Shown here: positions 33,737-40,902 of the stretch, piece after piece
Layout of the letters: each line of letters opens with the position of its first letter
Numbering within the stretch: the first letter of the stretch is position 1
NCBI GenBank assembly: GCA_947448525.1
Contig: CANFNV010000001.1
Span: 1-64,000, forward strand
Length of the DNA: 64,000 nucleotides
From: Flavobacteriaceae bacterium
Lineage (GTDB): Bacteria > Bacteroidota > Bacteroidia > Flavobacteriales > Flavobacteriaceae
Direction: 5' to 3'
Made by a program: the position numbers and the translations under genes
The notes under the pieces: model-generated
Told to the model about the DNA's origin: nothing
The model's input: only the letters and a program-made list of their open reading frames with translations
The model's database searches: none

Positions 33737-35146
33737 ATGAACACAAAATACTTCGACTTAATCAACCAGACCTATTACTTTCCTCAAGAAGAATTTACTT
33801 TAAACAAAGAAAATGCGCTTCAATTTCATAACATTGATTTAATAAAATTAGTTGAACAATATGGAACTCCTTTAAAATTCACCTATTTACCTCAAATTTC
33901 CAACAACATTAAAAGAGCCAAAAACTGGTTTAGAAATGCTATGGAAAAAAACAAATATGAAGGAAAATATTATTATTGTTATTGCACCAAAAGCTCCCAT
34001 TTTGAATACATTATGAATGAAGCTTTTAAAAACAACATTCACATTGAAACTTCTTCGGCGTTCGACATAAATATTGTTGAAAATTTATTGGAAAACGGAA
34101 AAATAAATAAAAGTACTTATATTATTTGTAATGGTTTTAAAAGAGATCAATATATTACAAACATTGCGCGTTTGATTAACAAAGGACATAAAAATACCAT
34201 TCCAATCATTGATAATTATGAAGAATTGGATTTGCTTCAAGCCCAAATAAAAAGTAAATTTAAAATTGGCATTCGAATTGCAGCCGAAGAAGAACCAAAA
34301 TTTGAATTTTATACCTCCCGCTTGGGAATCGGATATAAAAACATTGTGGCATTTTACAAAAAACAAATTCAAGATAATGATAATCTAGAATTGAAAATGT
34401 TGCATTTTTTCATCAATACTGGAATTAACGATAATGCCTATTATTGGAATGAATTGGTAAAATGTATTAAAGTATATATTGCACTTAAAAAAGAGTGTCC
34501 AACATTAGATGGATTGAACATTGGAGGTGGTTTTCCTATCAAAAATTCATTAGCTTTTGAATATGATTACCAATACATGATTGACGAAATTATCAATCAA
34601 ATTAAAATTGCCTGTGACGAAGCCGAAGTAGATGTGCCTAATATTTTTACCGAATTTGGATCGTTTACTGTGGGAGAATCAGGTGGCGCTATTTATCAAG
34701 TTTTGTATCAAAAACAGCAAAACGATAGAGAAGCTTGGAATATGATTGATTCCTCATTCATTACTACTTTGCCCGACACTTGGGCAATTAACAAACGATT
34801 TATTATGTTGGCTATAAACCGTTGGAATGACACTTACGAAAGAGTTTTGTTGGGTGGAATGACTTGTGATAGTGATGACTATTACAACTCTGAACAAAAT
34901 ATGAACGCCATATATTTACCAAAATACAATAAAGAAAAACCGCTATATATAGGATTTTTCAATACTGGTGCTTATCAAGAAACCATTGGAGGTTATGGAG
35001 GACTGCACCACTGTTTGATACCGCAACCCAAACATATATTGATTGACAAAGATGAAAATGGCATCATTGCTACCGAAGTTTTCTCTGAACAACAAACGGC
35101 AGAAGATGTTTTGAAAATTTTAGGATATTCAAAAAAAGAGAAGTGA
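33737..35146 (+). CDS. speA: Arginine decarboxylase-type PLP enzyme (group IV, short form)
   Basis: The protein is about 469 residues from ATG 33737; a TTG four codons upstream is less likely. It is an alanine-racemase-fold decarboxylase with the PLP lysine region YYYCYCTKSSHFEYIM, the glycine loop LNIGGGFPIKN, and the catalytic cysteine region GMTCDSDDYY near the C-terminus. In Flavobacteria this type is annotated as biosynthetic arginine decarboxylase, producing agmatine for polyamine synthesis. Related carboxynorspermidine or diaminopimelate decarboxylases cannot be completely excluded. The deoxyhypusine-synthase-like gene follows after 119 bases, supporting a polyamine role. No agmatinase gene lies between them. 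Confidence 0.82.
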   Translation: MNTKYFDLINQTYYFPQEEFTLNKENALQFHNIDLIKLVEQYGTPLKFTYLPQISNNIKRAKNWFRNAMEKNKYEGKYYYCYCTKSSHFEYIMNEAFKNNIHIETSSAFDINIVENLLENGKINKSTYIICNGFKRDQYITNIARLINKGHKNTIPIIDNYEELDLLQAQIKSKFKIGIRIAAEEEPKFEFYTSRLGIGYKNIVAFYKKQIQDNDNLELKMLHFFINTGINDNAYYWNELVKCIKVYIALKKECPTLDGLNIGGGFPIKNSLAFEYDYQYMIDEIINQIKIACDEAEVDVPNIFTEFGSFTVGESGGAIYQVLYQKQQNDREAWNMIDSSFITTLPDTWAINKRFIMLAINRWNDTYERVLLGGMTCDSDDYYNSEQNMNAIYLPKYNKEKPLYIGFFNTGAYQETIGGYGGLHHCLIPQPKHILIDKDENGIIATEVFSEQQTAEDVLKILGYSKKEK

Positions 35147-35232
35147 AAAAAAATAAAATCTATTTGAAGTTTTAAAAAAAATAGTTTTTCTTTGAATTTC
35201 AAACCAAACATCATTAAAATAAAAATTAACAG

Positions 35233-35253
35233 AATCTGAAATAAATTCAGATT
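35233..35253 (+). other. Short hairpin in the 5' untranslated region of the DHS-like gene
   Basis: A perfect 8-base-pair inverted repeat, aatctgaa with ttcagatt and a 5-base loop, lies 13 bases before the ATG at 35266. It is followed by A-rich rather than T-rich sequence, so it is not a plus-strand terminator. It could affect translation. Confidence 0.4.
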
Positions 35254-35265
35254 AAAACAAAAAAA

Positions 35266-36240
35266 ATGAGCAAAGGACCAATAAGTCAGTTTATTGAGAA
35301 GCATTATCTTCATTTCAATTCAGCTGCTTTAGTAGATGCAGCCAAAGGATATGAGCAACATTTATTGGAAAACGGAAAAATGATGATCACCCTTGCTGGG
35401 GCGATGAGTACAGCCGAATTAGGTAAATCATTGGCCGAAATGATTCGTCAAGACAAAGTACATATTATTTCTTGTACAGGCGCCAATCTTGAAGAAGACA
35501 TTATGAATCTAGTAGCTCATAATTCTTATAAGAGAGTTCCAAATTACAGAGATTTAAGTCCGCAAGATGAATGGGATTTACTTGAAAATCATTACAATAG
35601 AGTTACCGATACATGCATACCTGAAGAGGAAGCTTTTAGAAGATTACAAAAACATATTCATCATATTTGGAAAGATGCAAATGATAAAGGAATTAGCTTT
35701 TTTCCACATGAATTTATGTATCAAATGTTGAATTCAGGAGTATTAGAACAATACTACGAAATTGATCCAAAAGATTCTTGGATGTTGGCTGCTGCCGAAA
35801 AAAACTTACCAATTGTAGTTCCTGGATGGGAAGACAGTACAATGGGAAATATTTTTGCATCCTATTGTATTAAAGGTGAATTTAAACCAACAACCATGAA
35901 AAGTGGTATTGAATACATGATGTGGTTGGCCGATTGGTATCCGAAAAATTCGGAAGGTAAAGGCGTTGGCTTCTTTCAAATTGGAGGTGGAATTGCCGGA
36001 GATTTCCCTATTTGCGTGGTACCAATGTTATATCAAGACATGGAAATGCACGATGTTCCTTTTTGGAGTTATTTCTGCCAAATTTCCGATTCAACAACAA
36101 GTTATGGTTCTTATTCTGGTGCGGTTCCAAATGAAAAAATTACTTGGGGTAAATTAGACATCCATACTCCAAAGTTCATAATTGAATCTGACGCAACTAT
36201 TGTTGCTCCACTAATTTTTGCTTATTTATTAGACCAATAA
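35266..36240 (+). CDS. Deoxyhypusine-synthase-like protein, probable homospermidine-type polyamine synthase
   Basis: The 324-residue protein matches the deoxyhypusine synthase family: MMITLAGAMSTAELGKSLAE, IISCTGANLEEDIMNLVAHN, IVVPGWEDSTMGN, FFQIGGGIAGDFPI and the active-site lysine region NEKITWGKLDIHTPK. Bacteria lack eIF5A, the substrate of the eukaryotic enzyme, and some bacterial members make homospermidine from putrescine. With arginine decarboxylase immediately upstream, a polyamine product is most likely. The route from agmatine to putrescine is not encoded here. A small acidic-protein gene follows after nine bases. Confidence 0.85.
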   Translation: MSKGPISQFIEKHYLHFNSAALVDAAKGYEQHLLENGKMMITLAGAMSTAELGKSLAEMIRQDKVHIISCTGANLEEDIMNLVAHNSYKRVPNYRDLSPQDEWDLLENHYNRVTDTCIPEEEAFRRLQKHIHHIWKDANDKGISFFPHEFMYQMLNSGVLEQYYEIDPKDSWMLAAAEKNLPIVVPGWEDSTMGNIFASYCIKGEFKPTTMKSGIEYMMWLADWYPKNSEGKGVGFFQIGGGIAGDFPICVVPMLYQDMEMHDVPFWSYFCQISDSTTSYGSYSGAVPNEKITWGKLDIHTPKFIIESDATIVAPLIFAYLLDQ

Positions 36241-36249
36241 AATAGATTT

Positions 36250-36618
36250 ATGAGAAGAGTTATTGTTGATTATGCAAAGCTAACAGGCGATATACTAAAC
36301 TTATTAGTTGATAAATTTCCTGAAGGTTATGACGATTCGGACATCATCCGTTTTAGAAATGCTCAAAATGAACTTATTGAAGCCGTTGAAGTACGAACCG
36401 ACGACACCGTTTATTTGGTAAAAGTGAGTACTAAATTGGCAAGCCGGATGGAAAAATTTGAAGAAGAAGATGATTTAGATGCTGTCATTGAACCCATCAT
36501 TCCTGTAGTTGGATTAGATGTTGAAGATGATGATTCAGAAGATGAAGAAACTTCAGATGATGATTTACTAAAAGACAAAGACGATGATGATGATGATGAA
36601 GAGGATAATGATGAATAA
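36250..36618 (+). CDS. Small protein with highly acidic low-complexity tail
   Basis: The 122-residue protein starts MRRVIVDYAKLTGDILNLLV and has a folded-looking first 75 residues (FPEGYDDSDIIRFRNAQNEL, EAVEVRTDDTVYLVKVSTKL). A tail of Asp and Glu follows (DDDLLKDKDDDDDDEEDNDE), encoded by GAT-rich DNA prone to slippage. I recall homologues throughout Flavobacteria, sometimes mislabelled DNA primase, with no known function. It probably shares the transcript with the polyamine genes and is followed by a strong terminator. Confidence 0.7.
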   Translation: MRRVIVDYAKLTGDILNLLVDKFPEGYDDSDIIRFRNAQNELIEAVEVRTDDTVYLVKVSTKLASRMEKFEEEDDLDAVIEPIIPVVGLDVEDDDSEDEETSDDDLLKDKDDDDDDEEDNDE

Positions 36619-36670
36619 AAAAAGTAAGCAGTAAAGATTCTAACAATTAATTAGTTTATACTATTATACA

Positions 36671-36714
36671 AAAAAAGTGTGAAAGTTAACTTATATAAAC
36701 TTACACACTTTTTT
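36671..36714. terminator. Bidirectional terminator between the acidic-protein and response-regulator genes
   Basis: A 17-base arm aaaaaagtgtgaaagtt pairs with aacttacacactttttt with a single mismatch across a 10-base loop. A- and T-runs flank the stem, so both convergent transcripts can end here. Confidence 0.85.
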
Positions 36715-36722
36715 ATTAAAGA

Positions 36723-37427
36723 TTATTTTTTTACCACTAATCGAAATCCTTCACCGTGAATATTTAAAATTTCAACCCCAGGATCTTCTTTTAGGTATTT
36801 CCTTAATTTAGCAATATAAACGTCCATGCTTCTAGATGTAAAATAGTTATCATCTCTCCATATTTTGGTTAAAGCTAATTCTCTGGGCATTAAATCTTCC
36901 ACATAAATTGCTAACATTTTTAACAATTCATTTTCTTTTGGTGACAATTTTATTGGCTCATTACCAGGTAATGTTAAAAAACGTAACTTAGAATTTAAAT
37001 GAAATTTTCCAATTTGGAACTCAAATTGAATATTTTCAGCTTTAGTTTCGGAAGATTTTCTTTGCATAATAGCTTTTATCTTCATCAATAAAACTTCCGA
37101 ATCAAAAGGTTTATTTAGATAATCGTCTGCTCCTACTTTGTATCCTTTCAAAACATCTTCTTTCATAGTCTTAGCAGTTAAGAAAACGATAGGCACATCC
37201 TTATTTTTCTCCCGTATTTCTTTAGCCAAAGTATAACCATCTTTGTAAGGCATCATTACATCTAAAATACACAAATCATAAGTGTCTTTTTTGAATTTTT
37301 CAAAACCTTCCATACCATTCTTAGCCAAAACAACATCAAAATCGTTTAGCATTAAATAGTCTTTAAGAATCGCACCAAAGTTTTGGTCGTCTTCTACTAA
37401 TAATATTTTTTTGTTTTCTTTTTCCAT
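36723..37427 (-). CDS. OmpR-family response regulator (RprY-like)
   Basis: The 234-residue protein has a receiver domain at residues 7-122 with the acidic pocket ILLVEDDQ, the phospho-acceptor Asp in LCILDVMMPYKDG, the Thr of VFLTAK and the Lys of YLNKPFDSEV. A winged-helix DNA-binding domain follows (KLSPKENELLKMLAIY, TSRSMDVYIAKLRKYL, ILNIHGEGFRLVV). It lies 5 bases after the histidine kinase gene and is clearly its partner. The pair resembles Bacteroides RprXY and a widely conserved flavobacterial system. Target genes are not known from the window. Confidence 0.93.
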   Translation of the reverse strand: MEKENKKILLVEDDQNFGAILKDYLMLNDFDVVLAKNGMEGFEKFKKDTYDLCILDVMMPYKDGYTLAKEIREKNKDVPIVFLTAKTMKEDVLKGYKVGADDYLNKPFDSEVLLMKIKAIMQRKSSETKAENIQFEFQIGKFHLNSKLRFLTLPGNEPIKLSPKENELLKMLAIYVEDLMPRELALTKIWRDDNYFTSRSMDVYIAKLRKYLKEDPGVEILNIHGEGFRLVVKK

Positions 37428-37432
37428 AATTT

Positions 37433-39019
37433 TTAATTTATCAATGGTAATTTTATAATAAATATACTTCCTTTTCCCTTTTCACTTTCTACGAATACCT
37501 GACCATTATGGTCTTCGACAATTCTTTTAACATAAGCTAAACCTAAACCATGTCCTTTTACATTGTGTAAATCACCGGTATGTTCACGATAAAATTTTTC
37601 AAATATTCTTTTTTGTGCTGCTTTTGTCATCCCCAAACCTTGATCTTTTATTTTTATTATTACAAAATCTTTAATGTTTTCTGTATATATATCAATAACG
37701 GGTAGTTCAGGAGAATATTTTATGGCATTATCTAAAATATTTACAATTACATTTGTAAAATGCACGTCATTTAATAATACGGTGTTTCTATTTGCATCAA
37801 AATGTTTTGTAATAGTTCCATGTCTATCCTCAATAATTAAGTGAACATGATCAATTGCATCTTCAATAATCTCTATCACATTTTGAGATTTTTTAGAAAT
37901 ATCGAGTTCTTTTTTCTCTAACTTTGATATCCTAAGAACATTTTCAACTTGAGCATGCATTCGTTTGTTTTCCTCTCGAATCATTTTAAGATATCGAAAT
38001 ATTTTTTCTTTATCGTCTATAACCTTTGGATTCTTAATAGCGTCTAAAGCCAAATTTATAGTTGCTATGGGCGTTTTAAACTCATGTGTCATATTATTAA
38101 TAAAATCTGTTTTGATTTCAGAAATTTGACGTTGCTTAATCAATTGATGTAAGGCATTTGAATAGGCGATAATAATAATTAAGGTAAAGATTATTGATAA
38201 TATGGTAATTGCTAAAATATCTGAAAAAAGAAATCTTTTCTTCTGTGGAAACGAAATCAGTAATGAATATTTATTATTTCCGTCGTTATCTATAAATATA
38301 GGAATAGAATATGTGTCATATTTATCATAAATGAAATGTTCAGATTTAATTTTAGTAGCCAAACCATTACTATAAATATTGAATTCAAAAGGGGTTTTAA
38401 CACCATATTCATTCAATTCATTCGTCAACGTAGCATTCAATTTTTCTCTTGAAATTCTATCATAAATAGAATAATTGGCAACAATATCTTTGTATGCTAT
38501 ATCAAATTGAGCATTTTCTAAAAGCTTTAGTTTTCCAGCTTTTTCAATAGTAATATCTGGAGTTAATTTATTCTCAATTCCTAAATTATCAAAAGAATTT
38601 TTATTAAAAATTTCTGTTTTTCGTTTGGCCGTATAGGTTTTTATTTTAGAATTATCAGATTTTTTTTTGTCAAAGAGCGTAGAAAATATATCGTAATCTT
38701 CAGAAATTATACTGTTTGAATAAATAATAGTTTCATTTGTTTTCTTGTTTCTTTGGTAGTATTTATATTCCATCAAATCTTCATTTTTTGGAACGGAACC
38801 AATACTATCTTTTAACTTATTGTATCTATTATAAAATGTGTATTTTTCTTGTTCCCCGAGTTTTCTTGATACATTACCCAAAACTTGCTTTATATGAAAC
38901 TTGAATTGTTCTTCACTTTTTTCTAACGAAGTATTGAACCAATATACTTGAATCAATATTATTCCCAACAAGGAAATGCTCATTAACAATACCAAAAGCC
39001 GAAAAACAAACTTATTCAT
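37433..39019 (-). CDS. Sensor histidine kinase (RprX-like)
   Basis: The protein is about 528 residues from ATG 39019 (MNKFVFRLLVLLMSISLLGI). It has a first membrane helix at residues 5-27, a large periplasmic sensor region with no recognised domain, and a second helix near residue 280 (ILAITILSIIFTLIIIIAYS). The HisKA motif FINNMTHEFKTPIATINLAL holds the phospho-His. The ATPase has the N box NVILDNAIKYSP, and G boxes IKDQGLGMT, IFEKFYREH and VKGHGLGLAYVK. It phosphorylates the response regulator encoded 5 bases downstream. A -7 element sits only five bases upstream of the ATG. Confidence 0.93.
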   Translation of the reverse strand: MNKFVFRLLVLLMSISLLGIILIQVYWFNTSLEKSEEQFKFHIKQVLGNVSRKLGEQEKYTFYNRYNKLKDSIGSVPKNEDLMEYKYYQRNKKTNETIIYSNSIISEDYDIFSTLFDKKKSDNSKIKTYTAKRKTEIFNKNSFDNLGIENKLTPDITIEKAGKLKLLENAQFDIAYKDIVANYSIYDRISREKLNATLTNELNEYGVKTPFEFNIYSNGLATKIKSEHFIYDKYDTYSIPIFIDNDGNNKYSLLISFPQKKRFLFSDILAITILSIIFTLIIIIAYSNALHQLIKQRQISEIKTDFINNMTHEFKTPIATINLALDAIKNPKVIDDKEKIFRYLKMIREENKRMHAQVENVLRISKLEKKELDISKKSQNVIEIIEDAIDHVHLIIEDRHGTITKHFDANRNTVLLNDVHFTNVIVNILDNAIKYSPELPVIDIYTENIKDFVIIKIKDQGLGMTKAAQKRIFEKFYREHTGDLHNVKGHGLGLAYVKRIVEDHNGQVFVESEKGKGSIFIIKLPLIN

Positions 39020-39024
39020 CAAAA

Positions 39025-39032
39025 CAAATTTA
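39025..39032 (-). promoter_or_regulatory. Promoter -7 element directly before the histidine kinase ATG
   Basis: The minus strand reads TAAATTTG, matching TAnnTTTG, with five bases between it and the ATG at 39019. If used, the mRNA would be leaderless or nearly so. Confidence 0.4.
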
Positions 39033-39090
39033 GTATTTTAACATATAATCTGTTAATGTATTAACCAAACATTAACATTGAAGTAGTTTT

Positions 39091-40812
39091 TTATTTATTT
39101 TTCAATGAATTCAATATTTCATCGATTTGTATTTTTGTTTCATCAAAATTTACATTTTTGACAACAAATTGACTTCTTTCAATGCGCTCTTCATCAGATA
39201 GTTGATTATTAATTCTCTGGATAATTTTTTCTCTAGTAGTTTTATCTCTTTCCAGCACTCTTTGAATTCTAGTCTCTAATGGTGCCGAAACTGTGATAAT
39301 ACTATCACAATCTTTATAACTTCCACTTTCAAATAAAATTGCGGCTTCTTTAATAATTACAGGAAATTTATTATGTTCAATAATCCAAAAATCAAAATGC
39401 TTCTTTACCGCAGGATGAACAATTGCATTAAGTTGTTTTAATTTCTCAGGTTCGTTAAAAACAATAGACGCTAGTTTATCCCTGTTTAAAGTATTGTTTG
39501 CTTCTATAATTTCTGTTCCAAATGTAGCGACAATTTGAGAAATAATATCGGGGAAATCCATAACTTTTTTAGCTTCTACATCAGAAATATAAACCGGAAT
39601 TCCTTTTGATTGTATATAATTAGCAACCGCAGTTTTACCACTTCCAATTCCACCTGTTAATCCAATTATTTTTGATTTAACCGCAACCGGTTCCACTAAT
39701 TTTTGTAATGGATTTATTATTTTATCAATTGCTTTTTCAACAGATTTATGAATTGGTGCATTTTTCTTATTATTGATATTAAACATACTTCTTTCAAAAT
39801 TATCTTCCACATCAGTTACTTTAAAAAAAAGTTCGGGAAAAGCTTCTTGAGGTTTTTTGCCAAGTACACTTATTTTATAAAACGAGGTCATAAAACCAAT
39901 TCCGTATCCAAAAAATTGCTTACAAACAGCAACAATTGATAAATACCCAATGACTGGACTTCTATTTTGAATACTTGAAGTAACGAATAAAATTATAAAA
40001 TACAAAAAATACATTTTTAAAGCCCAATCCAATAATACAAATACTAGAGCAAATGAGATTACAAATCCAATTATAAAAATAGAAGGAAACCAATAGGTTA
40101 TTTTTTTATATTCTGGATACCAAGAGTTTAATATTGGTCTAGCTTTTCCAAATTTTGAAACTTGAATACTAAATTTTTCCCAATCGATTCTTCTTTTGTG
40201 ATATACAAAAGCAGAGGGAAACAATCGTGTTTCAAAATCTAATTTCCATAATCTAATAGACAAGTCTGGATCTTCACCAGGATGTATGTTTCCGTATCCT
40301 TTAGATGCTTCAAATGCTTTTTTAGAAATACCCATATTGAAACTTCTGGGTTGAAATTTGTCAATTTTTTCTGAACCTCCTCTAATTCCTCCCGTTGTAA
40401 GAAAGGAAGTCATCGCAAAATTTATTGCTTTTTGAATATTAGAGAATGATTCCATTGCTTTGTCAGGTCCTCCAAAACAATCTACATAATCAAATTTTAA
40501 TTCCTTTTCAACTTCTGACAAATATTGCTTGGGAATGATGCAATCAGAATCGAAAATAATATAATAATCTCCTTTAGCTTTCTTCATGCCAAAATTTCTG
40601 GAATCTCCAGGTCCTGAGTTGGGTTTAAAATAATAGGATATTGAAAGTAAGTCTGAAAATTTTTGAACTACATTTTCACAAGTAATAGTTGAACCATCTT
40701 CAACAATTACAATCTCAAAGTTGATTTTGTAAGTTGATTGAACCAAACTTTCAAGTAATTCGTTAATTTCGTCGGGACGGTTATAGACAGGAATGATAAT
40801 TGAAAAATACAT
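39091..40812 (-). CDS. Fusion: family-2 glycosyltransferase + dephospho-CoA kinase (CoaE)
   Basis: The 573-residue ORF joins two enzymes. Residues 1-330 are a membrane GT2 glycosyltransferase: FSIIIPVYNRPDEINELLES, the DxD-type IIFDSDCIIPK, PGEDPDLSIRLWK and two or more helices at 240-285. Residues 331-380 are a charged linker. Residues 381-573 are a full-length dephospho-CoA kinase, the last step of CoA synthesis, with P-loop GLTGGIGSGKTAVA, ISDVEAKKVMD, LNAIVHPAVKKHF and the lid RVLERDKTTREK. Separate neighbouring genes are normal for this lineage. No Met lies near the kinase start (the nearest upstream is residue 343), so the ORF looks truly fused, unless a frameshift or sequencing error removed a stop. 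Confidence 0.9.
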   Translation of the reverse strand: MYFSIIIPVYNRPDEINELLESLVQSTYKINFEIVIVEDGSTITCENVVQKFSDLLSISYYFKPNSGPGDSRNFGMKKAKGDYYIIFDSDCIIPKQYLSEVEKELKFDYVDCFGGPDKAMESFSNIQKAINFAMTSFLTTGGIRGGSEKIDKFQPRSFNMGISKKAFEASKGYGNIHPGEDPDLSIRLWKLDFETRLFPSAFVYHKRRIDWEKFSIQVSKFGKARPILNSWYPEYKKITYWFPSIFIIGFVISFALVFVLLDWALKMYFLYFIILFVTSSIQNRSPVIGYLSIVAVCKQFFGYGIGFMTSFYKISVLGKKPQEAFPELFFKVTDVEDNFERSMFNINNKKNAPIHKSVEKAIDKIINPLQKLVEPVAVKSKIIGLTGGIGSGKTAVANYIQSKGIPVYISDVEAKKVMDFPDIISQIVATFGTEIIEANNTLNRDKLASIVFNEPEKLKQLNAIVHPAVKKHFDFWIIEHNKFPVIIKEAAILFESGSYKDCDSIITVSAPLETRIQRVLERDKTTREKIIQRINNQLSDEERIERSQFVVKNVNFDETKIQIDEILNSLKNK

Positions 40813-40828
40813 TCTAAAAAAATTTTAA

Positions 40829-40836
40829 CAAATATA
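40829..40836 (-). promoter_or_regulatory. Promoter -7 element for the glycosyltransferase-CoaE gene
   Basis: The minus strand reads TATATTTG, matching TAnnTTTG, 16 bases before the ATG at 40812. Confidence 0.5.
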
Positions 40837-40849
40837 CAATTTATGTAAA

Positions 40850-40879
40850 AAAAAAGTCCCACCGAAGCAGGACTTTTTT
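40850..40879 (-). terminator. Terminator of the T9SS fibronectin protein gene
   Basis: A 10-base-pair stem aaaaaagtcc with ggactttttt encloses a 10-base loop and is flanked by A/T runs. It lies 23 bases after the stop of the 40903-43071 gene. Confidence 0.8.
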
Positions 40880-40902
40880 ATGTTTTATAAAATAATTAAA
40901 AT

